From Mesostigma viride (taxonomy: Eukaryota > Streptophyta > Mesostigmatophyceae > Mesostigmatales > Mesostigmataceae), in assembly GCA_009746045.1 (NCBI GenBank), contig RPFO01000167.1:1874011-1938010 (forward strand): 64,000 bases of DNA, given 5' to 3'. A program made the position numbers and the translations under genes. The notes below the pieces were generated by a model. The model did not search any database, was not told where the DNA came from, and saw only the letters and a program-made list of their open reading frames with translations. Shown here one piece after another: positions 1-11,500 of the stretch. The number at the start of each line of letters is the position of its first letter. The stretch's first letter is position 1.

Positions 1-215
1 TCTGCTTTTGAGATCATGGTAGCGCGAAAGATGGGTGACCACTCACTGCATGTGATTGCCACGAGCCACGAGCCACGAGGTAGCCATGGCTGACGACGGA
101 GCTCAGAACTTTCAAGCGTCTGAGCCCCAAATTCCGTCAGATCACTTGCAACCGATCCGTCTTTTCTAGGCGCATCTGCTACTTTTTTCCTCCTGTTCAC
201 CTTTGCCCGGACTTA
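1..215 (+). repeat. LINE 5' region fragment, left part
   Basis: Bases about 61-115 match, in reverse complement, the segment near 44788-44855, which shares repeated CACGAGC units and the word GCCATGGCTGACG. The same LINE family continues at about 2150-2360, which matches 44590-44720 inverted. The element between 257 and 2068 therefore interrupts this LINE. I see no intact ORF here. Confidence 0.5.
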
Positions 216-321
216 CAGACTTTTTTTTTGCAAACTTATAGCCCGAGGCGGGGCCCGAGATTAATTAAGAGGTACCTTGAAATTAAATAAGAGCCATGCC
301 TCTATCCATATATATTTTTGG

Positions 322-1536
322 CCTGCCGGCTCCTGCCCCTTTTGGCTACGGCAGCGCCTGACCTCCTGGACCCCAGCAGCCCTGTGCCCTTCGTCACCGC
401 CATCCAGGAGGCCTATGCTGAGATCCAGCAGGCCTGTTCTCCCGTCCGTGCCGCTCAGGCGGTACAGCGCCACCTGGCCTCGCGGCACTCCCTCGGTCGC
501 CTCCGTTCAATCTCCCGCCGCATTCCCTGCTCGCGTCATCGATAAACACCAGAAAACCTACGCGGGTATTCTGCACACGGCTGATTGGATTGCTCTTTTC
601 GCGGACCTCAACGCCCAGGGACGTGCGTGGCTGTTCTCGCTTTCCTTGCGGAGTGTGGGCTCGGCGTACCTTCGTGCTCTTCCCATGGCCCCCCCATTCG
701 CCTTGGCTCCCAGCCACTACTCGGTGGCGCTCCGGCACCAGCTATTTGCCCCGCAGCCTCTTGTTCCGGCCGGGCGGCCTTGTGGTAGCTGTGGGCAGCC
801 GCTGGATCCCACGGGGACTCACTACCTTGCCTGCATGGGGGGCCAACAGAATCAGAATTGGTATTTGTATTTGCACACTGTCCTCCTGACGGTGGTGCTC
901 GCCATGATTCGGTCGGTTTTCCCCCACGCGAACATCCGGTCCGAGGATGCGGATGGCGCTGCCTTCTATTCCCCCAACCACCGGCCTGACATCGTGGTGC
1001 TGGACTTTGAGGGGGGTGGCCGGCATCTGCTTATTGACGTTTCGGTGGCGCGGCCCTTGGCTCTTAGCCACGTGGCTGGGGCCTCCCTCACGGCAGGTTA
1101 CACGGCGGACCGGGCGGAGCGGGCCAAGCTCCTGGCCTACGGCGACGTCGGGCACCATCGTGTGGTGCCCTTTGTTCTGGAGGAGTTTGGGGCCATGGGG
1201 CCCCTGACCTCCGCCTTCTTCAAGGAGTGTTGCCGGCTCCGGGAGGACCGGCTGGACCTGGAGGGCCAGCGGGCCCCATGGTCGGCGCGGACCTGGACGT
1301 CATATTGGCGTCAGCGCTTGTCGGTGGCGCTGACTCGGGCCATGGCTGACATCATGCTCCGCCGTACGCGGGCTGATTTTGCGGTGCAGCAGGGCTATTA
1401 GGTTCCTCCCGTTAGGCGTTTCCATTGGTCTTATCGTAGTATAGAGCTTTGACATGGCTCTGTATATAGGTTTATAGCTGGGCGTTTGCTTTGGTTTGAG
1501 TGATTTCACTCTGTTGTAAGTAATTATATTTTTAAT
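322..1536 (+). mobile_element. 5'-truncated non-LTR retrotransposon, copy A
   Basis: This is the 3' part of a LINE, almost identical to 41403-42614. It is flanked by a 14-bp direct repeat ATATATATTTTTGG (308-321 and 1537-1550), as expected of a target-site duplication. The coding part (to the stop at 1401) has a CGSCG...H...C zinc knuckle and then HRPDIVVLDFE...LLIDVSV, which resembles the restriction-like nuclease region at the C-terminus of some LINEs; that family assignment is inference. One extra base near 477, compared with copy B, breaks the frame upstream of the 'PRGTPSV' residues. The tail is AT-rich (TAATTATATTTTTAATATAT). Confidence 0.75.
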
Positions 1537-1830
1537 ATATATATTTTTGGACGCGAGTTCCGATTGGCGTTAAGTTGTAGTTTTGGACGACAAGTCGACA
1601 ACATGTCAAGCCGTTTAATTCATTTCGACTTTTACATTTTCACGTAATCGTCAAAAAAGGATCACTTATATACCCGACTTCTCCGTTAAATCTCATCGAC
1701 CGGGTTTCGAAACAACCCACGAACGCCGTAGATGCAGATCAAACGGAGTAAACAACGTCACGACCGACGCGGCGCCAAATAGTCGCCTAGGTTCCTAGCT
1801 TTTCTGCGAGCCATTTTCGTGCCGCGTCGT

Positions 1831-1870
1831 GTACCCGTGAGATGTACCCGTGAGATGTACCCGTGAGATG
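1831..1870 (+). repeat. 13-bp tandem repeat, three units
   Basis: Three direct copies of TACCCGTGAGATG lie inside the TIR element. No coding role is apparent. Confidence 0.8.
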
Positions 1871-2149
1871 CAAAATCCGCTTGCCAGACCGGGATTCCGG
1901 GAACTCCGTCCAATACCGTCGTGCAGTACCACCAATGCACTACCAATCTATCAATCGTACAATACTACGACTTAACGCCAACAGAAACTCGCCTCCAAAA
2001 CTATATATTCATAGAGGCACGCCTCTTATTTAATTTCAAGGTACCTCTTATTTAATCTCAGCCCCCGCAGACTTGTCAGTTGTCTTCTCCCGGTTAGGGC
2101 TAAGTTTTGCAAAAAACCTCAGTCCTAAGTCGAAACCATTTTTTCCTCG

Positions 2150-3390
2150 TGTCTGCTACTAGCAACGGTTACAGCTGTACGCAGTGTATTGTGACCAGCC
2201 TGCAGCTATTACGCGAACTGATATAATTTTCCGAAGCTAAAACGCAATAGGACGAGCAAACGCTCCTCGACGCAACGCAGCCTTGCGACTGCGCTCAGTG
2301 AGCCCTGAAAATACGTCTGCAGCCCCGGCTGCAGCTTAGCCCTCAGGCCGGGAAGGCAGCGGTGACACTAGTCGTGCACTGGTTGTTGCCCAATGCCCAG
2401 CCCCCTCCCGGACTTGCCTCGCCCTCTGCATCGCCGGAGCCTAAACGCAGCCGCCCTGAGGATCCGCCCCCTGCCGAGCCGAGCTGGAAAGAAATCGACT
2501 TTGACGTCACCTCAGCCACATGGTGGACAAACTGCCACGCAGCTCCCACCCGGTTTATGACCGCCGTGTTCTTCGGGTCGCGCACCTCGCTAATCTTGCC
2601 CTGTGCCAGCACCTTAACGTCCTCGGTCGCCTCACTCCGCCTGGCCACGTGGACGGTGCTTACATGCCGGATCTGTCCAGCTTCCCCCGCCCCCGCCTTT
2701 GAGCTCCTCGCCCTCTGCTCCGGCCCTCCTTGGGCGCTCTGTCGCCAAGATCTCCAGGGGCTCCCACTTCCATGCATTCCACCTCCGAAATCATGCTCCA
2801 TGGCATCTGACAACCAGGCCCACGCGCAGCACGTGACACCCGGCCTCGCCGCAGATGTGGCGGCCATGGGCGGCAAGCTGGCTGCCGAGCTTCCCCTCCT
2901 CTCCTCCACCACCACCGCCACCTCCAAGCTCCTCGCCTCCACCTCCACCACCACTGACGCCCTCACCGCCCAGCTCCTCGCCATCGACAAGCGCCTGCAG
3001 GACAATTGATGCCATAGCCATCGAATGCTTGCAAAACACCGCAGGCATCACTGCCGGCAGGCGGTGAAGGACATCGCCGCCCGGCCAGCCCCTCAGTGCT
3101 GGCCCTGCTGGCGATGCCCCTCGATCCCATCCAGACCTGGGCGCAGCCATGCTGATGAACCACACCATGCACCACCACCACCTCTGCCATCGCCGCCCAG
3201 CTTAAGCAGCAGACGCTGGACCTCCGCGAGGAGGCCGAGCTCGACAAGCGCAGCCTTAATTAATGTCATAGTCAAGCACTTCGACCAGAATACCCAGAGC
3301 AGGCGGCAGGCTCGCATCCTCCGCCTGCAGGACAAGCTCCATGCGATGAAAACCACTATTCCACCCCCCTCCCTCCCCTCGGGCGCTGTC
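2150..3390 (+). pseudogene. LINE ORF1 remnant
   Basis: An open stretch of about 215 codons at 2362-3009 ends in a Thr/Ser/Leu-rich segment (DVAAMGGKLAAELPLL, then TTTDALTAQLLAIDKRL). It continues in other frames with coiled-coil-like AQLKQQTLDLREEAELDKRS near 3190-3260. The same order of segments occurs on the minus strand at 43159-44700, where a cleaner N-terminus (MASKRSSAQRSL) is visible. Stops and frameshifts make this a decayed nucleic-acid-binding ORF1. The identification rests on repetition in the window and on the endonuclease and RT segments downstream. Confidence 0.6.
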
Positions 3391-3479
3391 TGACCGTTTC
3401 ATCCCCACCCCCACCTTCCGCTGCATCCACCCCCATCTCCCATCGTCGTTCTCCCCTGTTGGGCCAGCAGGCATCCTTG

Positions 3480-4320
3480 GCCCTCACAACTTTCAACGTA
3501 CGCACATTGCTAGAAGATAGCGACCATATAGCTACCGGGTGGAGGAGCTCGTTGCCTTTTGCATGGCACATCGTGTGTCTATTCTAGGCGTGCAGGAGCA
3601 TCGTCGCACGGTGCCATTTGGCACGGTGCGCACTGATCGCCTAGTAGTAGGCGGTTGGCGTTTTTACTTCGCTGGCAGTGGGACGCCAGCTAGGCCAAGG
3701 TGGTGTTGGCATTTTGTGTTCGCCGCTGGCAGCTATACATGCCAGCCTCGATCAGCACGCTAAAGTTTCTAACCCCACGCCTTTTGGTCACACATTTCAC
3801 CTCAGTTGAGGGGCGACCGGTCTAAACACCACCTCATGGTTGGGGTGGGTTACGCACCCCATAGTGGTCTACCCGGCTGAGTTGGAACGCCAGAAGTTCT
3901 TCGCGGACTTGCATAGCCTTGAGGGGGCCACCCGGCGGCCCGATGTCCACTTCTTGGTCATGCTGCTCGACGCCCAACGCCGCACGCTCCCCGTGGGCAC
4001 TGCTGGCAGTCCGGCCGTTGCGCCTGCCAGCACGGCTGCTATAACGACAACACTCCCCTGTTTTCTGCCTTTTTGCGGGATATCTAGCGGGATGGTTGCT
4101 CAGTCAACTGCCACTTCCAACGTCCCTCACAGGACTTGGTCACTTTTCGGGGCCCTAACGACCGTCAGGCCTGTCCAGTGGACTACGCGGCCGGTGGTAC
4201 GGCACTGAGTCCCGGTGTCAGTGGCTTCGGTTCTGGACACCCGAGTATTCGACACGCCCACGGTGTGCTCTGACCACCGGTTGGTGCGCGCGACCATTCG
4301 GCTCCGGTTTCATGTCCCCG
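3480..4320 (+). pseudogene. LINE ORF2 endonuclease (APE-like) remnant
   Basis: The start of an exonuclease-endonuclease-phosphatase domain is seen at 3485-3620 (FNVRTL, then VEELVAFCMAHRVSILGVQE). The closing SDHRLV motif, with the catalytic histidine, is at about 4270-4285. The interval carries several frameshifts and stops. In an active LINE this domain nicks target DNA for target-primed reverse transcription. It belongs to the same decayed element as the ORF1 before it and the RT after it. Confidence 0.7.
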
Positions 4321-5089
4321 AGTGCCGCGCCCAGTGGCCGGCCCGCCCCGACTGGTCTGCTCCGGACCGGGGCCCGGTCCGGGGGGATACTGAGGAGTGG
4401 CCGGACGGACGCCGAGCACGTACGCCGATCGGAACCGGTGCCGACAGGAGTACCTGGCTGCCCTGGACGCCCGGGCGGACGTCGACGCTCTGGACAAGGC
4501 TGCTCCCAACGCCGCCATTTTTGCGGGCTTAACAATTTGCGGCCCATGCCCCGTTGCTGGCGGCCCGGCACCTGCCGGTCATGCCCCGCCGCAGCCCCGG
4601 CCAGTAGCTCTACCGCCAGGACCCGGCCCAAGGTCTTGGCCGCCCGGCACCGCCTCAAGCGTAGCCGGGACCCGTTCCAGAAACCGCCAAACCGGTGCTC
4701 AAGGCCGCCCTTGTGGAGGCCTACGAGCACGCTCAGGACGCAGAGGCGGCCCAGTGCATCGCAGATGCCAAGGCCTAATAATCAAGCTCGCAACCAGGGC
4801 AAGGACATGTGGTACCACCTCGACCGGCTCGGCGGCCGGCGGCAGCGCACCCCGGTGGAGCACACGGTGGACGGCACGGCGCCGGTCAGCCTTCAATGAC
4901 CGCTGGCTGGCCCACAGTGTTTCCTTGAAGGTGGGGCTCGCGCCCCCCCCCCCCGCCGCTTCACCTCGAGACGGCCGCCCGCGCTTCGGTGTTGCAGGAC
5001 ACCCCGGGGGCCGCCGCCGGCCCCACTCTCCTCGGCCGCGGACTACCAAGTCCCGGCCGGCCTTGCAGGAGGGCTGACTTGCCAGCAAG

Positions 5090-6910
5090 GACGTCCGGTA
5101 CGTCCACCCCTTCACTTTGAAGGAATTGGACGGCGCCCTGGCTCGCCTTCGGTGACGACGCGGCGGTCGGTCAGTGCCGACCATGTACCTTTCTGCTGAG
5201 CTGCTGAAGACCCCTGACCCCGGCGCGGTGAGGGATCTTCTGCTGGCGTTCTGCAACCGTGTCGATCCTGCTCTCAGATGAGCCTCCGCCTGCTGAGTGG
5301 CAGACGGCCATCCGAGTCATGCTGTACAAGAAGGGCTCTGCTGCTGACGTACCCGGCCCCGATAACTATCGGGGTGTCTGCCTCCAGAGCGCCGCGCTGA
5401 AGGTCTTCATGCGTATGATGCTGCACAGGCTCCGCGCCGCGCTGGACCCACACCTGGGTGAGTCTCAGATGGGTTTCCGTCGTCGTCGTAACACTGTCAT
5501 GGCTGTATTTGTCGCGCGCCGGTTGATGAAGGAGGTGTGTCGCCTTTGCCCTGATGGTTCGCCGCTGGTCTTCATTTTTGTCGACTATATCAAGGCCTCC
5601 CCACTCACGGGACAAGGCGGCTCCCCCACCAGTCCTACTCACCTTCCCCTCCCCTGAGGATAAGCAGCGGTTCCTCTCTCGTCGCAAGCGGTACGTTGCA
5701 CGACCTCACCTGGACGCTGGATGACGACCTCACCCCCGCTCAGCAACAGCAGCGACGCGACCTGTGGCCGGAATACCTCGATCCGCCATAAGCAGGACCC
5801 CCAGAAGCCCAAGGTGTACTGGAGGGGCGGGGACCTGATGATCAACCACAAGATGTGGACGCCCCCAGCGGGCTAGAATAGCAATAGCCCTAGCTTGTAA
5901 CCATTGGCGTCACTGCCGCTAAGGCAGCCATGCCTAGATCAATGTTGCCTAGCTGTGCCAACACACCTAGTCACGTGCCGCCAACGCACGGTACACAACC
6001 AGCCATAGCCTTAGCCTAGCTAGTCCTAGTACAGCCATGCTACGCCCTGGCTATGTTCAGATTACCTGCCCACGCTCCTTGCTATGATATGCTCACATGG
6101 GTCTTATTGCACCCACAGTTTGCCGGATCGTTAGCCTGTCCTTTTAGCTAGCCGCGCCCGATTGCAGCTGTGGCATGCCTTTGGCATGAAGGAGACTGGG
6201 GGTCTCTGCCCTTTCTCCTGTAGTGCACACACAGGGATTAAAAGCACTTCGGTGCTCCGTGACTCCCCAACGGGAGCACGAGTTTAATTAATTAATTAAT
6301 TAATCAAGGCCTCAGTTTGACACGGTCCTCTGGGAGGCTCTTTGGCCCATCAGTGATCCTAGCTCCGGATCGGGTACCACCAGCGTTTATTGCTGCCATT
6401 CGTCTGACTGTGTGAGGGCGCTCACAGGCAGTAGTGCGGACTGCGGAAGGCACCACCCCACCATCCCCCCTTCACCACGGGGTGTGGCAAGGTTGTGTCC
6501 TAGGTCCCCATATCTGTTCATTATTGTCGTGGATCACGTCATGCCGGCCGGGCACGTGCGCGCTTTACTGCTCTTAACGTGTTCGAGCCTGGCTTGGACA
6601 TTCTTAACGAGCGCGAGCACGGCGGGGGTGGCACTGGCTACCGCCTGGCCGACCTGATTTATGCGGATGACACCACCCTCATCGCGCGCCCCAAGCACAT
6701 TCACTACCTGGCTGGACTGTCTGGGCTTGGAGGCGAGGGTGGTGGGGTTGGAGATTAGTGTCAACACTGAGGCGATGGTGATTGGGGCCTCCAGTCGCCC
6801 GCCGCTGCCGCGCCTGCTCGACGGGACGGAGGTCGACCCGTACTCGTGATCGCTTCAAGTTGGTAAGGAGCATGCTCCCCGACACCACCGACTGATGTGG
6901 ACATCCGCAT
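5090..6910 (+). pseudogene. LINE reverse transcriptase remnant, split by a 704-bp insertion
   Basis: RT blocks are readable as EWQTAIRVMLYKKG, PDNYRGVCLQ, and GESQMGFRRRRNT, up to IFVDYIKAS at 5599. The reading resumes at 6304 with QFDTVLWEAL and continues with GVARLCPRSPYLFIIVVDHVM-like and LIYADDTT residues, the last being the catalytic YADD box. The piece between (5600-6303) is a younger insertion. The sequence breaks off at about 6910, where an unrelated LINE 3' end begins. Frameshifts and stops are numerous, so it is inactive. A related but much cleaner RT is at 47545-48676. Confidence 0.75.
5600..6303 (+). mobile_element. Non-autonomous LINE-like insertion with 10-bp TSD
   Basis: The insert is flanked by TCAAGGCCTC (5590-5599 and 6304-6313). 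Its 5' part carries an ORF1 3' end (DDDLTPAQQQQRRDLWPEYL, frames broken) that also occurs on the minus strand at 43159-43341. Its 3' end is the hairpin GCTCCGTGACTCCCCAACGG...GAGCACGAGT followed by a (TTAA)n tail. The same tail closes several other insertions in the window. The RT-less structure suggests it was mobilised by a partner LINE. Confidence 0.75.
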
Positions 6911-7107
6911 ATAGATAGATGTTGTAGTTAGCATGCTGTTAGATTCATGTAGTATGTAGCTGATGTAGATAGATTAGACCGGTAGGACTGTTTGCACCCA
7001 CCCATCCATCCATCCATCCATCCATCCATCGGGGTTAATGCTCCGTGACTCCCCAACGGGAGCACGAGTCTAAATAATTAATTAATTAATTAATTAATTA
7101 TAATTAA
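6911..7107 (+). mobile_element. LINE 3' end with hairpin and AATT tail
   Basis: A 3' UTR rich in TAGATAG words and CATC repeats leads into GCTCCGTGACTCCCCAACGG and a long (AATT)n tail. It joins directly to the broken RT ORF, so an internal deletion or a separate truncated insertion is likely. Confidence 0.65.
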
Positions 7108-7818
7108 TGGTGGTGAGGGGGTGGGGAGCCCAGAGCTCCTCGGTGGAGTGCCCAAGGGAGAAGAGGGCGCACAGCTGAAGGCGGGGACGAGAGCTTAGCT
7201 ATACGCAGGCGTTCAAGCCAAAGTATAGGAGATCCCGTCGCCACCTGCGCGGAGGCGGTTCCGGTGGCAGAAGTGCTTGCACAGTTCAAGAAGCGAGGGG
7301 TACGACCCATGAAATACATGCTCTGGACAGTAGTGTGTGTTGGCCCTTTTGAACATAGCCGGGCCAGTTGACACAAAAGTTGCAGTCGTTCCCGCTCGGT
7401 TCTTCAGGGCGACTGCGCTTGGGCTCAGGCAATGCCTCCTGACGTGGGCTGGGCCTAGTGATGTTAGACGCCGCAAGGCCCGCACCTTCAAGGAACAGCT
7501 AGTAGAGGACATGGGGGGCCTCGGCCTCTCCGTGATTTGGAAGAAGATGATGGACAAGGCCAAGTGGGCCCAGGCGATCATAGAGGACAATGAGCCCCCC
7601 CCAGTGGGGAAGCGCCCGCGCGTGCAATCCCGCGGGAGGCACGCCAGATAGCTCCCCCTCGTGCGGCTGCCTAGATAGATGTTGTAGTTAGTATGTTGTT
7701 AGATAGATGTAGATAGATTAGACCGGTAGGAATGTTGCACCCATCCATCCATCCATCGGGGTTAATGCTCCGTGACTCCCCAACGGGAGCACGAGTCTAA
7801 TTAATTAATTAATTAATG
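7108..7818. mobile_element. LINE fragment with an inverted 5' part
   Basis: Bases 7108 to about 7430 match the plus strand of 44170-44510, i.e. an ORF1 region read backwards. From about 7470 to 7651 there is a sense ORF2 C-terminus (KEQLVEDMGGLGLSVIWKKM, then a stop), followed by the family 3' UTR, the GCTCCGTGACTCCCC hairpin and an AATT tail ending near 7818. An inverted 5' piece joined to a sense 3' piece is the pattern left by twin-primed LINE insertion; this is inference. Confidence 0.5.
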
Positions 7819-8598
7819 CCGATGGCAAGGCCGCAGGAGGAGCCGAGTAGACTGGTCACTAAAGCTTGACAGTACTGAAGCTTGACAGTGATGGTTGTAC
7901 ATAATTTCTTCTTCGCATCTTTCCTCTCAGACAACTACCCTAGTTATTCCACGACGTTGGAACAACGTACGTGCCCAAACTTAATAGTTGTCTTATGTAA
8001 CACAGGACCTGCTGCTTTGATCGTAAATATACACGTCGATAACTGTACTTGAATGGAAGTCAACACAAGAGCTGCATGGCGTAAATGGTCACCAACTACG
8101 GCCAACCAATTGCCATAACCCACCAGCTTCAGTGCCAACGATGAACTATCTCCCCCCCCCCCTGTTAATTTTTCAGGCCCCTTTCTACAAAGCAGCTAAA
8201 AACATAACAGGACACGCCAAGCATCCCTGCCTTTGTCCTACAACGCCAAGGGTACGTCGCTTCGATAGGGTACACACCCTCGTCCTGACAGAAAAACTTG
8301 CTCAAGCCCCACAACCTGGTCTATGGACCTGTTTCCCTCTACCCAAAATCACAGGCCTGCCGACTGACCCCCACTTTCTCCCGGCGTACAGCCTCTCCCC
8401 TCTCAAGCCCAAGAGCAGATGCAGCGATCAGCGTTCAATATTTCACCCAACCATTGAACATAATTGAACAGTGATGTGGGTGGCCCAGCATTTTAAAGCT
8501 TGATGCCAAACACTTCTCACGATTTCCCGAGTTCCCCTTGTGTGGCTCATGCACCCATTTCATGACCACAACACAAGGGCCTTGCCAAGCCGTATGAC
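7819..8598. other. Intergenic, no gene seen
   Basis: This holds the downstream flank of NUP98-NUP96. I see no supported ORF or repeat family. A C-run lies at about 8153-8161. Confidence 0.5.
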
Positions 8599-11500
8599 CT
8601 AGGTCCGGATCGGGCGCTCCAGGCACTCAAACAGGTGCACCGACGCGCGCTGGATGTGCGATATGGCATAGTCCTCGCACTTGAAAGGGGGCCGAAAGGG
8701 CCGGCACGACAGCACGTGCGCCGCGCCTTCGAGCTCACTTCCCCGCAGGTCCCTCGCCCGCTTGTCGACCACCGCTCGTGCCATCGTAGACAGCGCCACC
8801 CTGCGGGGAGACCAGCAAAACAAACAAAGCAAACCCGTGACCCGGAACCGTGAAACGGACGAAACACCAGAAGTTATTAAAGCAAACCCATGGCCCCAAC
8901 ATAAGCAAAGACTTTGATACACGGTCGTACACAGAGGTCCAGGGTGTCCGTGCCTACCCTGCCAAGTATATCGGTCCCATACATAGAACGTAGTTGTGTT
9001 GCCTGTCTCATTCTCCGAACTTAGCATTACATAGGCAGCAGAGACTTGGGCGCAAAGAGCCTGCTCCAAGCTGCCAAAGCCCGCGCTGTCGAGGCGACTG
9101 CGATGGGACAAGAAGTGGTGAGAGTCTGAGAGATGGGATTGCGTGGAATACCCGGTGTGAGGTTTCCTCGCGCTCTGCTGAACATGCCTGCGTGGTCTGT
9201 ACTAGAACAAAAAGACTGAAAATAGCAAAGATGTAAAGAAGCCGCGGTGAGAGCAAGCGGGAGAGAACGCGTGTGAATGAGCAGTGGTGTGAGCAAAAGG
9301 GGACGGCGAGCCAAGCGCACGCACCTGCACGCGCTGGCGTCGGGGCCCGCTCGCTCGTCGGGGCACCAGGTCTTCACAGCCTGGGACACGCGCTCGAGGA
9401 ACTGCTGGCATTCCGCTCCGGGTTGCTGCAGGGGCAGAATGTTGCGCAGGGTGACAACAGCAGGTCACAAACTCAGGTAGTGGCATTCAGATCGTGCAAG
9501 TTGTTTTGTGTGCATGGGCCTTGGTTTTGTGTGCATGGGCCTTGGTTTTGTGTGCATGGGCCATCGCATGGGGCCGCAAAGGCAGGGATGCATGAAACAT
9601 GGCACGAAGCACATGCGGCCACAATTGTTGGTGATATTTAAAACAGGGGCACACGTGCAGCTGCGAGGTCGGAGATGATGGTAGCCAGCAGCAAGTGTTG
9701 GTGATATTTGTAACCAGCAGGTCGTTTGTAACCAGCAGGTGGGCGATAGATGTAACCAGCAGCAAGGATGGCAATGTACAACATCCCCGCACACATGCAG
9801 CCGATGCGTCCGTCTAACGGCTTTGGTGACGTCGGCGGGGTGCAACGATACCATGCGACCATGCATACCGCAGACTTCGTCGCCAACATATCGCATGCGC
9901 TGGTTGTCTGCTGGGTACCATGGTCACTATAGCACAGCAATGCCATGCCTGCGCTGGTTGTCTGCTGGGTACCATGGTCACTATAGCATAGTAATGCCAT
10001 GCCTGCGCTGGTTGTCTGCTGGGTACCATGGTCACTATAGCACAGCAATGCCATGCCTGCGCTGGTTGTCTGCTGGGTACCATGGTCACTATGGCATAGT
10101 AATGCCATGCGTGCACTGGTTGTCTGCTGGTGTCTGCAGGCAGAGATGAGAGAGCCCGTGGCGACCGCCTGCGCAGTGAGAGAGAGCGGGAACGCAGAGG
10201 GAGATTGCTTCCTGACAACGCCACAGGCATGCGCGCAATCCTACCCAGGATGCAAAGAGGGTGGTCGGAAATGGGGTGGGGAAACAACAAAGCCAGCGCC
10301 CGCACCATACAAGGGGTTCCTCCGCGAAGCCGTACACCTCCCAGCCCATAAACATAAACACCTGAGTCGATACGTCCTCCCCACGCTGCCTGCACGTGCC
10401 CACCCGCCCGTACCGCGTTACCTGTCTGTATGCCCACCCGTCCTCTACACATGGCCCACACACACGAGCGTCCTTGCCACATTGCCCACACGCGTGCCCA
10501 CCCACCCGAATGCGTGCCAACCCTTGCCAAATTGCCGTCCACCCGCTCGTACCACATTGCCTGCATGCTTGTCCATCCGTGCTTACCAAGCAGCCTACAT
10601 GCTTGCTTGTACCCTGCATCCTTATAGCCTACATGGCTGCCACCCACACGCCCGCCCTTACCACGTTGTCCATCAGCCGGTAGTAGTCGAGGTACAGCTG
10701 CCCACCCTCACTCCAGTGATTCACCGGCGCCACCAGCTCGCCCAAGGAGGAGCCACCCTCGCGGACACGCGCGGGGTCCTGGTAGAAGCGCAGCAGCTGG
10801 TCGACCAGCCGCGATGTCTCGCCTGCAAACACAGCGCGTGGCAAGAGAAAAAAGGGCGAATGGTGGGAACAGAACCCAAAGGGCGAATGGTGGGGAAAGA
10901 GACCAATACAAGCACAATACAAGCGCACAACGCAAAGCGCAGCGAGAGATCAGCCGTGATGTCCCGCCTGCACCACAAGCGGTGGCCATGGAGGGAAACA
11001 AAGAGTTTATGGCAGGGCACAGGGGGGAGGCGTGGGGTGGGCGGGGGTAAGAATCGTGCACGGGCCTAACGACGGAAACAGCAGGAGTGTTGGGAACTAG
11101 AACTTCGCAAGGCAAACCCCTTAAACAGGGGTGGTTGGAGAGCTTAGAGGACATGGCCTGATGAGAAAGGAGACGAATGAGGGAGCGGAGGCGGTGCTGT
11201 CACGCCACCATGTCATTACATCACCACGGGCACATCACTTGACGCGACTGCATCCCCTCACTGCCCTTGAGCCAGCCAGCTCTTAATCCCCGCAATCCTC
11301 CCTGCGAATCGACCACTTGGCTGCAGCTGGGTACCCTCCCCCTCCCCCTCCCCCTCCCCCTCCCCCCTCCTCCCCCTCCCCCTCCCCCCCCCTCCCCCCC
11401 TCCCCCTCCCCCCCTCCCCCCTCCCCCTCCCCCCTCCCCCCTCCCCCTCCCCTCCCCCCCTCCCCCCTCCCCCCTCCCCCCCCCCTCCCCCTCCCCCCCC

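Larger units (their letters stand above)
257..2068. mobile_element. TIR-bounded DNA element (MITE-like) interrupted by a LINE
   Basis: The sequence from about 257 to 321 and then 1551 to about 1588 is the reverse complement of about 1957-2068. If the intervening LINE (322-1536) is removed, the two ends form continuous terminal inverted repeats of roughly 100-115 bp with scattered mismatches. Both ends contain AAGAGGTACCTTGAAATTAA and a TTGGCGTTAAGT block. Between the inner repeat ends only about 370 bp of non-coding DNA remain, so the element looks non-autonomous. No transposase is visible and the superfamily is unknown. Confidence 0.7.

Noticed and set aside
9050-9101. Possible extra NUP96 exon after a CGCAG acceptor
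   Set aside because: No GT donor there restores the phase needed by the last exon, whereas joining 9325 directly to 8800 does.
10053-11069. 338-codon plus-strand ORF and its neighbours
   Set aside because: It reads through the 54-bp minisatellite and intron DNA; the repeat unit is a multiple of three, which keeps spurious frames open.
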